Positions 1-6,901 of a stretch of 64,000 nt of DNA are shown piece after piece. Each line of letters starts with the position of its first letter. The first letter of the stretch is position 1. Made by a program: the position numbers and the translations under genes. Below the pieces are notes generated by a model, which had not been told where the DNA came from, did not search any database, and saw only the letters and a program-made list of their open reading frames with translations. This DNA is from Aldehydirespirator sp965204875 (lineage in GTDB: Bacteria > Actinomycetota > Acidimicrobiia > Acidimicrobiales > Aldehydirespiratoraceae), in assembly GCA_965204875.1 (NCBI GenBank), contig OZ242020.1, forward strand, positions 2,790,001 to 2,854,000. The letters run 5' to 3'.

Positions 1-12
1 GAGCTTGTCCAT
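1..12 (-). CDS. start of the next gene downstream of pafA (cut by window edge)
   Basis: On the minus strand an ATG at 12-10 begins a frame reading M-D-K-L before the window ends. A TAGGAG ribosome binding site lies five bases upstream, overlapping the pafA stop codon, so the gene is probably translationally coupled to pafA. Four codons are too few to identify the product. Confidence 0.45.
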
Positions 13-19
13 TTCGCTC

Positions 20-1378
20 CTACAGCGAGGCGATCAGCTTCTCCACACGCTCGTCGTGGGACTTGAAGGGGTCCTTGCACAGCACCGTGCGCTGGGACTG
101 GTCGTTCAGCTTCAGATGCACCCAGTCGACGGTGTAGTCGCGCTGGCGCTCCTTGGCCCGGCGGATGAACTCGCCGCGCAGGCGGGCCCTGGTGGTGGCG
201 GGGGGATGCTCGACGGCGTGCTGTATCTCTGCGTCGGTCACCACCGTCTGCACCATCGAGCGCTTCTGCATCCGGTAGTAGAGGCCGCGTCCGCGGCTCA
301 CGTCGTGGTATTGCAGGTCCACCAGTGCGACCCGCGGGTCGGCCAGCGCGAGGCCGTGGCGGGCCCGGTAGGACTCCACGAGGCGGTGCTTGATCACCCA
401 GTCGATCTCCCGGTCGAGTTGCAGCGGGTCGTCCTCGATGGCGGTCAGGCAGTGCTCCCACATGGTGAGCGCCTTCTTCTCCTCGTCGGAGAGGTCGTGG
501 TGCTCGGCGAAGCGCAGGGCCCGGTTCAGATACTCGGACTGGATGTCCAAAGCGCTGACCTCGCGCCCGGTGGCCAGGCGGACGCGCCGCCGGCAGGTGA
601 GGTCGTGGCTGATCTCGCGGATGGCGCGGATCGGGTTCTCCAGGGTCATGTCGCGCAGCACGACGCGGGGCTCCTCCAGCATGCGCAGCATCAGCGCGCA
701 GGCGCCGACCCGCAGGAAGGTGGTGTACTCGCTCATGTTGGAGTCGCCCACGATCACGTGCAGGCGCCGGAACCGCTCGGCGTCGGCATGCGGCTCGTCG
801 CGGGTGTTGATGATCGGGCGTGAGCGGGTGGTGGCCGAGGACACGCCCTCCCAGATGTGCTCGGCCCGCTGGCTGATGCAGTACATGGCGCCCCGGGCGG
901 TCTGCAGCACCTTGCCGGCCCCGGCGTAGATCTGGCGGCTCACCAGGAACGGTATGAGCACCTCGGCGTAGTCGGTGAGGTCGTCGCGGCGGCTGATCAG
1001 GTAGTTCTCGTGACAGCCGTAGCTGTTGCCGGCGGAGTCGGTGTTGTTCTTGAACAGGAACACGTCGCCGCGGATGCCCTCCTCGGCCAACCGCTCCTCG
1101 GCGTCGCCGAGAAGTTGCTCGACGATGCGCTCGCCGGCCTTGTCGTGCACCACGAGATCGTGCGCGGAGTCGCACTCGGGAGTGGCGTACTCGGGGTGGC
1201 TGCCCACGTCGAGGTAGAGCCTCGAGCCGTTGCCGAGGAACACGTTGCTGCTGCGCCCCCAGGACACCACCTTGCGGAACAGGTAGCGGGCCACCTCGTC
1301 CGGGCTCAGCCGTCGCTGGCCGCGCAGCGTGCAGGTGACGCCGTACTCGTTCTCGATGCCGAAGATGCGCCGCTGCAC
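20..1378 (-). CDS. pafA: Pup--protein ligase PafA
   Basis: This 452-residue protein is the length of mycobacterial PafA, the ATP-dependent ligase that attaches the C-terminal glutamate of Pup to substrate lysines and marks them for the proteasome. The N-terminus (RRIFGIENEYGV) is the signature of the PafA/Dop glutamine-synthetase-like fold, with the conserved Glu-rich ATP/Mg loop. GNSYGCHENYL near residue 117 and NTRDEPHADAE near residue 190 are also family hallmarks. The start codon is GTG. In most actinobacteria pafA follows prcA directly. Here it is separated from prcA by about 7 kb of plus-strand defence and toxin genes. It is similar to Dop at 10475-11992 but lacks the Dop-loop insertion. 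Confidence 0.97.
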   Translation of the reverse strand: MQRRIFGIENEYGVTCTLRGQRRLSPDEVARYLFRKVVSWGRSSNVFLGNGSRLYLDVGSHPEYATPECDSAHDLVVHDKAGERIVEQLLGDAEERLAEEGIRGDVFLFKNNTDSAGNSYGCHENYLISRRDDLTDYAEVLIPFLVSRQIYAGAGKVLQTARGAMYCISQRAEHIWEGVSSATTRSRPIINTRDEPHADAERFRRLHVIVGDSNMSEYTTFLRVGACALMLRMLEEPRVVLRDMTLENPIRAIREISHDLTCRRRVRLATGREVSALDIQSEYLNRALRFAEHHDLSDEEKKALTMWEHCLTAIEDDPLQLDREIDWVIKHRLVESYRARHGLALADPRVALVDLQYHDVSRGRGLYYRMQKRSMVQTVVTDAEIQHAVEHPPATTRARLRGEFIRRAKERQRDYTVDWVHLKLNDQSQRTVLCKDPFKSHDERVEKLIASL

Positions 1379-1379
1379 G

Positions 1380-1487
1380 TCGCCACCGTACCCCTCACAC
1401 GCCGGTGAGCCGTGACGACCTGGTCATCGGTGGGGCCGGCTACCTCGCCACCGTAACCCTGCACGTCGCTGAGCCGTGACGACGTGG
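1380..1487. repeat. imperfect direct repeat, about 44 nt, between pafA and the type ISP gene
   Basis: The segments 1380-1423 and 1445-1487 are two imperfect copies of a sequence beginning TCGCCACCGTA and ending GAGCCGTGACGAC[C/G]TGG. They lie in the divergent region between pafA (minus) and the restriction enzyme (plus). They could be a regulator binding region or a footprint of the insertion, and nothing visible decides between the two. Confidence 0.6.
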
Positions 1488-1535
1488 CGGGTCGGTGGGA
1501 AGGCACCATGCCCTTTGCGCGCCGCCGACCGGTGA

Positions 1536-1541
1536 TAGCAT
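1536..1541 (+). promoter_or_regulatory. putative -10 box of the type ISP gene (possible leaderless start)
   Basis: TAGCAT fits the actinobacterial TAnnnT -10 consensus and ends nine bases before the GTG at 1551. No Shine-Dalgarno sequence precedes that GTG, so transcription may begin at or next to the start codon. No clear -35 element was seen. Confidence 0.35.
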
Positions 1542-1550
1542 CGCCGGTCG

Positions 1551-4500
1551 GTGAGTGCGAGAGGAGCCACCACGCCTGGGGGCAGCGACTTCTACGGAGC
1601 GCTCGAGGCACTGCGCAGCGAGGCCGGCTCCCTAGTCGATCTGGGTCGCGACTTCGAGCGGCTGATGCGCAGGGCCTTCGAGGCGCATCCCTACGAGTAC
1701 GGCCCGGCCCGCTTCGAGCAGGTGTGGCTGTGGGGCGACTGGCCCGAGCGGGAGGAGCTGGGCTACGGGCACGACATCGGCATCGACCTCGTGGCCCGCG
1801 AGACCGAGGCCTACGGCGGCGGACTCTGCGCCATCCAGTGCAAGAACTTCGCAGCGGACCATCAAGTGCCGACAAGCCAGGTCGACTCGTTCCTAGCGGC
1901 TTCGGGCACGGCGGAATTCGCTAGCCGGATTCTGGTCGTTACCTCCAGCCTGTCGACGAACTGCTGGACCAAAGTCGAGCGAGCCTCGTCTCCGCGCTGT
2001 GAGGTATTGGACGCCATCCGGTTGAGTTCATGGCCGCTGCGCTGGCTCGACTTCCTGGATGCGCCCGACGAACTCGAGTTCGATCATCGCGAGCGCCACC
2101 GGCCTCGGCCGGAACAGCGCGACGCCCTCGACGCCATCGCCAAGGGCTACCAGTCCCACAGCAGGGGCCGGCTTGTCATGCCGTGTGGCACGGGCAAGTC
2201 GCTGGTGGCGATGTGGGCAGCGGAGGAGACCGCCGGCAAGCACGGAACGGTGCTGTACCTGGTGCCGTCCATCGCGCTGATGGGCCAGACGATGCGCGAG
2301 TGGGCGCGCCACCGCAATATCGGCCACACCTACCTGGGCGTGTGCTCGGACAAGACCACGGGTCGGCGCTCCGACGACGACGGCGACACCGCCCGTGATC
2401 TGGCCGAGTTGGCGATGCCGGTCTCAACCGACCGTGACCAGATCGCTCTGGCTCTCGCAAGACCGGCCGGCAACAGGATGCGGGTCGTCTTCAGCACCTA
2501 CCAGTCGCTGCCGGTGCTGTCCGAGGCGCTGCCCGCGGACTTCACGTTCGACCTGGTGATATGCGACGAGGCGCATCGCACCACCGGCGTCGATCAGCCG
2601 TCGGCGGACGAGACATCGGCGTTCCGGCTCATCCACGACGAGCAGCGAGTGCCTGCGCAGTTCAGGCTGTTCATGACGGCCACGCAGCGCATCTACACGG
2701 CTGCCGCGAAGGCGCGGGCCGCTACCAAGGACAGCGACGTCTACTCGATGGACGATGAGCAGCTTTACGGGCCTCTGCTGTATGAGATGTCCTTCTCTGA
2801 TGCTGTGGATCGTGGGCTGCTATCGGACTACGAAGTTCTGATCGTGGCACATTCCGAGTCGCAGTTGACCGCCGGGATGAGCAACCGCCTAGCTGCCATC
2901 AACAGCGCCGGCGGCCGCCGCCAGATCGTCACCAAGGAGGACGCCGTCAAGCTCCTCGGCTGCTGGGACGCGCTGGCAGACCCCAACACCACCGGCGTCT
3001 CGCCGGACCGGGTTGCGGGCCAGATGGCAGCAGAGGTCACCGCGGGCGGCGGCAAGGGGCATCTGCGCACCGCGATTGCCTTCACCAACACGGTCAAGCT
3101 CTCCAAGGCGATCGCGGGACCCTCGAGCGAGACGTCCGGTCTGTGGCAATACGTGGCTGCCGAAGCTCCCCCCCCCGCGACAGGCGGTGTAGGCACAACC
3201 AAGCTGCTTGAGTTGTCCGTCCGGCACGTGGACGGGTCAACACCGGCGATTGCCAGAGCCGCACAGCTGGACCGGCTGCGCGGTGAGCCCGAGCCGGGTG
3301 TTTGCCGTGTGATCTCCAATGCGCGGGTGCTCACCGAGGGTGTCGACGTTCCCGCCCTCGACGCGATCCTGTTCCTGCAGCCCCGCAAGTCCAAGATCGA
3401 CATAGTGCAGGCCGTGGGCCGGGTGATGCGTACCTCGCCCGGCAAGGAGAAGGGCTACATCGTGATCCCGGTCGTGGTGCCCGAGGGCAGGGCCGTGAAC
3501 GATGTGGACGTTCTGGAGGGCTCGGACTTCGCGGTCGTGTGGGATGTGGTGCGTGCCTTGCGCGCCCACGACGAGCGCATGGACATAGATGTCAACCATC
3601 TCGACGCGGCCCGCAACTCCGAGCGCATCTCGCTGCTGGACCGCAGCAGCGACCATCCCATCGATGACCTGTTCGACGATGTTGAGCAGTTGAGGTTCCT
3701 GCTCGACGAGAGGATCGCCTCCAAGCTGGTCGACCGGTGCGGCGACCGCCAGATGTGGCCCTCATGGGGCGAGAAGGCCGCCAGGGTCTGCGAGCAAGTG
3801 CGCAAGAGGGTGGACGCAGAGCTGGCGAGACCCGAGACCGACGCTGCCTTCAACGCCTTCGTGCAGGCGATGCGATCGGTCGTGGGTGATCACCTGACCG
3901 AAGATCAAGCGGCTGAGATGATCGCCCAGCACGCCGTCACCATACCGATCTTCGACTGCCTCTTCGCCGATTCGCAGTTCGCCGAGTCGAACCCGGTGTC
4001 GATAGCGATGACCACGCTGCTGGAGTCCTTCGCAGCCTCGGCGGGAACAGATGCTGAGCACTTGTTCGAGGAGGAACTGCGGCCGCTGCGCCGAGCCTAC
4101 CGGAGCATGGAGTCCGTGTTCGCCGGAGCGCTCACGCCCGCGGCCAAAGTCGACGTGCTCAGGGAGATCTACGAGGGGTTCTTCAGGGCCGCGATGCGCG
4201 ACACCGTGAAGCGCCTGGGCATCGTGTACACGCCGGTGGAGATCGTGGACTTCATCATCCGCTCGGCCGATGCCGTCTGCCGCAAAGAGTTCGGCGTGGG
4301 CCTCACCGACGAGAGCGTCAACATCCTCGACCCATTCACCGGAACGGGCACGTTCATCTACCGGCTGCTGACGCTCCAGGACGCCGACGGCAACTTCGTG
4401 ATCCGGGACCGCGACCTGCACCGGAAGTACGGTTCCGAGTTGTTCGCCAACGAGGTGGTGCTGCTCGCCTACTACATCGCCGCCATCAAGATCGAGGCCG

Positions 4501-6773
4501 GCATGGCCGAGCGCCACGGGTTCGACAAGGACGCCTACGCCCCCTTCCCCGGCATCACCTTCAGCGACACATTCTTGACGTCCGAGCGATCAGGCCCGAG
4601 CCGGCTGCCCGGCTTCGCCGACAACATCGCCCGCCAGAGTCGGTTGGGCGAGGTCCCGATCACCGTCATCATGATGAACCCACCCTGGTCGGCAGGCCAG
4701 AAGTCCTCAGGCGACGACAACCCCGGCATCGACTACCCGCACATCGAGCAACGGGTGCGCGAAACCTACGGAGCACGCCACCGCGAGGTCACCGGTCGCG
4801 GCGCGGGCGGCAACTCATCCGGCAACCTCTATGTGCAGGCAATCCGCTGGGCCTCAGACCGTTTGAACGTTCCACGGGATGATCACCCGAAACCCGGCCT
4901 GATCGCTTTGGTGCATCCGAACTCGCTGAGCAATGGCACAAGCCTCGCTGGCATGAGAGCTGCCCTTAGGGACGAGTTCACGGACATTTATGTGGTCAAC
5001 CTCCTCGGCGACGCGATGAAGTCCGGGGAGGAGTTTCGTCGTGAGGGGGACAAGATTTTTGGGGCAGGATCGCGCAACGGCGTCCAGATCACCTTACTAG
5101 CTCGCAATCCCGAGAAGGACCTCGACAAGCCAGCCCAGCTTCATTACGCGACCGTGCCGGAAAGAGCGAAACTCGTGCAGAAGTTTGACTGGCTCAGTTC
5201 TCTGAGCGATGTCATCAGCGACCAGTTCGAACACGTGCCTGTGACCCCGCGTCATGACTGGGTGAACTTAACGGACGGCACCTTCAAAGATATGGTGCAA
5301 GTTTGTACTACATCGCATGGAAGATCGGATAATCTACTGCTTGGAGTAAACGCGAGTGGAGTTAAAACCAATTGTGATACATATGTCTACTCATTTGACT
5401 ATAGGGACCTCATCAAGAAAGTAAGCGCGCTCATCGACGCTTACGATGCTGCACTGGCGCGAGTTATGACCGTGTCCAAGAGTAGTGTTCAGAAGCAGGT
5501 CATCGAACAGGTCACCAAGAACACAGATCTGGGGACAATCAAATGGACGGACACACTAAAGCAGTCTCTCCGGCGTGGTGAAGTTATCGAGTTCGACGAG
5601 TCGCGAATCCGAGAGGTGCTGTATCGACCTTTTGTGAAGGTCTGGCTATACGAGGACGCGCGCATACTGAGTTCCGTGAAAGCCGTCTCGGCCCTGTTCG
5701 CAGCGACCCCCCCCCCCCCCGCAGACGGAATGGAGCGCACGACCGCGAGGGGATCTGCCTGGCAAGCCCCAACAGTCGGGCCATCTTTGGAGCCGTCGCC
5801 ACGAACGTCGCTCCCGACCTCTGCGCCGCCGGAACGAACCAGCCCTCACGGGTCGTCCCGCGAGCACGGGGATCACGATGACAGGCCCCTCGAACATGGC
5901 GGTGTTCGGAGTGCTGGCCGCGGATCAGCTCCCGGACCTTCATCTAGCGGGTCCGGGCCAGCAGACGAGGGTCATAGCTCGCATCAAGCAATGAGATCCG
6001 CCATGCTCAGCGGTACCCGCATCAACGTCGCCGCAGACGCTGGTGACAGGTCGTCGCAAGCACCGACCCCCCCCCCCGGCGGACAGAGATCATCCTCACA
6101 AACCTCACCCAGCAGATCCCGTTCGGGGTCGTCGCCACCAACACCATCTACGACCTCTGCGTCACCGGCAGGCAAACGCGGGGAACACCCCGGAAGCGAT
6201 CATGATCACAGGCACGTCGAACATGACCTTTCACGCGCTGGCGACAGCCCTGATGCCGGACCTGGCAGCGATCAAGGGATCCCAACAGACGCGGGTGATG
6301 CCTCGCACCAAGCAATGAGATCCGACACGCTCAGCGATGCCCAAGTCAACGCTGCCGCATACGCTGGCGACGCCCCGCAGCAAGCAGCCCCCCCCCCCCC
6401 GGAGGTTGTGCGATCACGATATCCACACCCTCCAACACCAGCGTCTTCGCGGTGTTGGCAACCGACAGAGTGTGCGATCTCAAGGCAGCGGGTATCGCAG
6501 CAGCCTGTCGGGTCATCCCAGAGAGGCGATCCTCGTGAGCACTCCCTCGAACCGAACGGTCTTCGCGCTGCTCGCTACGGGTCGAATCTCAGACCTGCAC
6601 GCCCTGGATCCGGCCGCACGGCTCATCCCGCGGAGGCGATCCTTGTGAAGAGTCCGGCGCCCGTCGGCACCCCGGACGCGGTTCTCGCCGCGGGCCTGAT
6701 GCAAGACCTCAATGGCCTCTCACCCGGCATCGGCGGCTGCCGGGCCGTCCCGCGCCGTCGGCCAAGTACCTAG
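1551..6773 (+). CDS. type ISP restriction-modification enzyme, main chain, with a variable C-terminal cassette array
   Basis: This is a single-chain DNA translocase, nuclease and adenine methyltransferase of the LlaGI/LlaBIII type. An Mrr-like PD-(D/E)xK nuclease comes first (GIDLV near residue 77, AIQCKNF near 94). A superfamily 2 helicase follows: Walker A CGTGKS near 212, DEAH in VICDEAH near 339, TATQRIY, and QAVGRVMRT. An N6-adenine methyltransferase comes next, with DPFTGTGTF near 927 and NPPW near 1043. A target-recognition region of lower GC runs from about 4860 to 5700. At residue 1386 the frame enters a 14-C tract. The remaining 350 residues are Ser/Pro/Arg/Gly-rich low complexity that reads through an array of modules belonging to other frames, and end in the last module (6633-6773). 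The usual C-terminal domain is a separate gene at 6902. In the assembled state the product would have 1740 residues. Shorter forms are expected if a tract changes length. Confidence 0.9.
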   Translation: MSARGATTPGGSDFYGALEALRSEAGSLVDLGRDFERLMRRAFEAHPYEYGPARFEQVWLWGDWPEREELGYGHDIGIDLVARETEAYGGGLCAIQCKNFAADHQVPTSQVDSFLAASGTAEFASRILVVTSSLSTNCWTKVERASSPRCEVLDAIRLSSWPLRWLDFLDAPDELEFDHRERHRPRPEQRDALDAIAKGYQSHSRGRLVMPCGTGKSLVAMWAAEETAGKHGTVLYLVPSIALMGQTMREWARHRNIGHTYLGVCSDKTTGRRSDDDGDTARDLAELAMPVSTDRDQIALALARPAGNRMRVVFSTYQSLPVLSEALPADFTFDLVICDEAHRTTGVDQPSADETSAFRLIHDEQRVPAQFRLFMTATQRIYTAAAKARAATKDSDVYSMDDEQLYGPLLYEMSFSDAVDRGLLSDYEVLIVAHSESQLTAGMSNRLAAINSAGGRRQIVTKEDAVKLLGCWDALADPNTTGVSPDRVAGQMAAEVTAGGGKGHLRTAIAFTNTVKLSKAIAGPSSETSGLWQYVAAEAPPPATGGVGTTKLLELSVRHVDGSTPAIARAAQLDRLRGEPEPGVCRVISNARVLTEGVDVPALDAILFLQPRKSKIDIVQAVGRVMRTSPGKEKGYIVIPVVVPEGRAVNDVDVLEGSDFAVVWDVVRALRAHDERMDIDVNHLDAARNSERISLLDRSSDHPIDDLFDDVEQLRFLLDERIASKLVDRCGDRQMWPSWGEKAARVCEQVRKRVDAELARPETDAAFNAFVQAMRSVVGDHLTEDQAAEMIAQHAVTIPIFDCLFADSQFAESNPVSIAMTTLLESFAASAGTDAEHLFEEELRPLRRAYRSMESVFAGALTPAAKVDVLREIYEGFFRAAMRDTVKRLGIVYTPVEIVDFIIRSADAVCRKEFGVGLTDESVNILDPFTGTGTFIYRLLTLQDADGNFVIRDRDLHRKYGSELFANEVVLLAYYIAAIKIEAGMAERHGFDKDAYAPFPGITFSDTFLTSERSGPSRLPGFADNIARQSRLGEVPITVIMMNPPWSAGQKSSGDDNPGIDYPHIEQRVRETYGARHREVTGRGAGGNSSGNLYVQAIRWASDRLNVPRDDHPKPGLIALVHPNSLSNGTSLAGMRAALRDEFTDIYVVNLLGDAMKSGEEFRREGDKIFGAGSRNGVQITLLARNPEKDLDKPAQLHYATVPERAKLVQKFDWLSSLSDVISDQFEHVPVTPRHDWVNLTDGTFKDMVQVCTTSHGRSDNLLLGVNASGVKTNCDTYVYSFDYRDLIKKVSALIDAYDAALARVMTVSKSSVQKQVIEQVTKNTDLGTIKWTDTLKQSLRRGEVIEFDESRIREVLYRPFVKVWLYEDARILSSVKAVSALFAATPPPPADGMERTTARGSAWQAPTVGPSLEPSPRTSLPTSAPPERTSPHGSSREHGDHDDRPLEHGGVRSAGRGSAPGPSSSGSGPADEGHSSHQAMRSAMLSGTRINVAADAGDRSSQAPTPPPGGQRSSSQTSPSRSRSGSSPPTPSTTSASPAGKRGEHPGSDHDHRHVEHDLSRAGDSPDAGPGSDQGIPTDAGDASHQAMRSDTLSDAQVNAAAYAGDAPQQAAPPPPEVVRSRYPHPPTPASSRCWQPTECAISRQRVSQQPVGSSQRGDPREHSLEPNGLRAARYGSNLRPARPGSGRTAHPAEAILVKSPAPVGTPDAVLAAGLMQDLNGLSPGIGGCRAVPRRRPST
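3168..3176 (+). repeat. 9-C homopolymer in the helicase part of the type ISP gene
   Basis: Nine consecutive C encode Pro-Pro-Pro between the two helicase lobes of the type ISP protein. A one-base change would shift the frame and remove the second helicase lobe and the methyltransferase. The tract is shorter than the three at the 3' end but long enough to be slippage-prone. Confidence 0.6.
5707..5720 (+). repeat. poly-C tract 1 (14 C)
   Basis: Fourteen C encode the Pro run at residues 1387-1390 of the type ISP chain. With frame F0 defined by the annotated start, 14 C keeps F0. A tract of 13 C leads into F1 and module 2. A tract of 12 or 15 C leads into F2 and module 1. I checked all three exits by hand and found no stop before the module stops. 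Confidence 0.92.
5747..5881 (+). other. alternative C-terminal module 1 (frame F2)
   Basis: Translated in frame F2, this encodes EGICLASPNSRAIFGAVATN, then PDLCAAG and SRVVPRARGSR, then TGA at 5879. The pattern (hydrophobic-x-hydrophobic, S-N/P-S, F, VAT, DL, R-V-x-P-R) matches the segment that normally joins the type ISP methyltransferase region to its C-terminal specificity domain. This is probably the ancestral copy, because it directly follows the enzyme body. Confidence 0.8.
5866..5994 (+). other. alternative C-terminal module 2 (frame F1)
   Basis: Frame F1 encodes GITMTGPSNMAVFGVLAADQ, then PDLHLAG and QQTRVIARIKQ, and stops at TGA 5992-5994. It overlaps the end of module 1 by 16 bases, so the stop of module 1 lies inside the first codons of module 2. 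It is reached from tract 1 in F1 with no intervening stop. Confidence 0.8.
6067..6077 (+). repeat. poly-C tract 2 (11 C)
   Basis: Eleven C encode Pro residues in F0. Entering in F0, 11 C keeps F0 toward tract 3, 10 C leads to F1 and module 4, and 12 C leads to F2 and module 3. All three exits are open. Confidence 0.9.
6083..6205 (+). other. alternative C-terminal module 3 (frame F2)
   Basis: Frame F2 encodes TEIILTNLTQQIPFGVVATN, then YDLCVTG and PRKRS, and stops at TGA 6203-6205. It is the most divergent module at the S-N position (LTQQ) but keeps the F, VAT, DL and P-R positions. Confidence 0.75.
6193..6318 (+). other. alternative C-terminal module 4 (frame F1)
   Basis: Frame F1 encodes EAIMITGTSNMTFHALATAL, then PDLAAIKG and QQTRVMPRTKQ, and stops at TGA 6316-6318. 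It overlaps module 3 by 13 bases. Its closest relative in the array is module 2, which shares SNM, QQTRV and the KQ terminus. Confidence 0.8.
6388..6400 (+). repeat. poly-C tract 3 (13 C)
   Basis: Thirteen C encode Pro residues in F0. Entering in F0, 13 C keeps F0 to module 7, 12 C leads to F1 and module 6, and 14 C leads to F2 and module 5. Confidence 0.9.
6407..6538 (+). other. alternative C-terminal module 5 (frame F2)
   Basis: Frame F2 encodes CAITISTPSNTSVFAVLATD, then CDLKAAG and CRVIPERRSS, and stops at TGA 6536-6538. It begins directly after tract 3. Confidence 0.8.
6523..6648 (+). other. alternative C-terminal module 6 (frame F1)
   Basis: Frame F1 encodes EAILVSTPSNRTVFALLATG, then SDLHALD and RLIPRRRSL, and stops at TGA 6646-6648. 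The 16-base overlap with module 5 uses a junction (GAGGCGATCCTCGTGA) that reads as R-S-S-stop in one frame and E-A-I-L-V in the next. Confidence 0.82.
6633..6773 (+). other. alternative C-terminal module 7 (frame F0, the one reached in the assembled sequence)
   Basis: Frame F0 encodes EAILVKSPAPVGTPDAVLAA, then QDLNGLS and CRAVPRRRPST, and stops at TAG 6771-6773. It overlaps module 6 by 16 bases with the same junction design. It gives the third frame its own endpoint, so no exit from the array lacks a module. With tracts of 14, 11 and 13 C this is the module expressed. Confidence 0.8.
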
Positions 6774-6901
6774 CCCACCAAGAAATCCGGTGCTACACGC
6801 CATGCCGCTGACCTGGAGCCAGTCCAGAGTCCGGACAGGACGAGCCCGGCAGCCCGAACGCGAGCCGTCCCTCGGAGCTCGACGCCAACGAAGGAGCCCG
6901 A

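Larger units (their letters stand above)
5995..6387 (+). repeat. duplicated linker preceding poly-C tracts 2 and 3 (copies 5995-6066 and 6319-6387)
   Basis: The stretches 5995-6066 and 6319-6387 are homologous. Read in F0, both encode a peptide beginning SHQAMRS, then LS, N-x-A-A-x-A-G-D and Q-A before the Pro run. They mark a repeating unit of linker, poly-C tract, F2 module and F1 module. The conserved F0 peptide suggests F0 is itself maintained as a read-through frame. Confidence 0.75.

Noticed and set aside
5707..6773. Simple pseudogene decay of the type ISP 3' end
   Set aside because: Seven modules keep the same residue pattern, overlap by the same design and are reachable from each tract in open frames. 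The separate C-terminal gene has a strong ribosome binding site. Decay remains the main alternative but fits poorly.
5707..6773. Diversity-generating retroelement or invertible shufflon
   Set aside because: No reverse transcriptase, template repeat, recombinase or inverted repeats were seen around the array. The variation mechanism visible here is homopolymer slippage.
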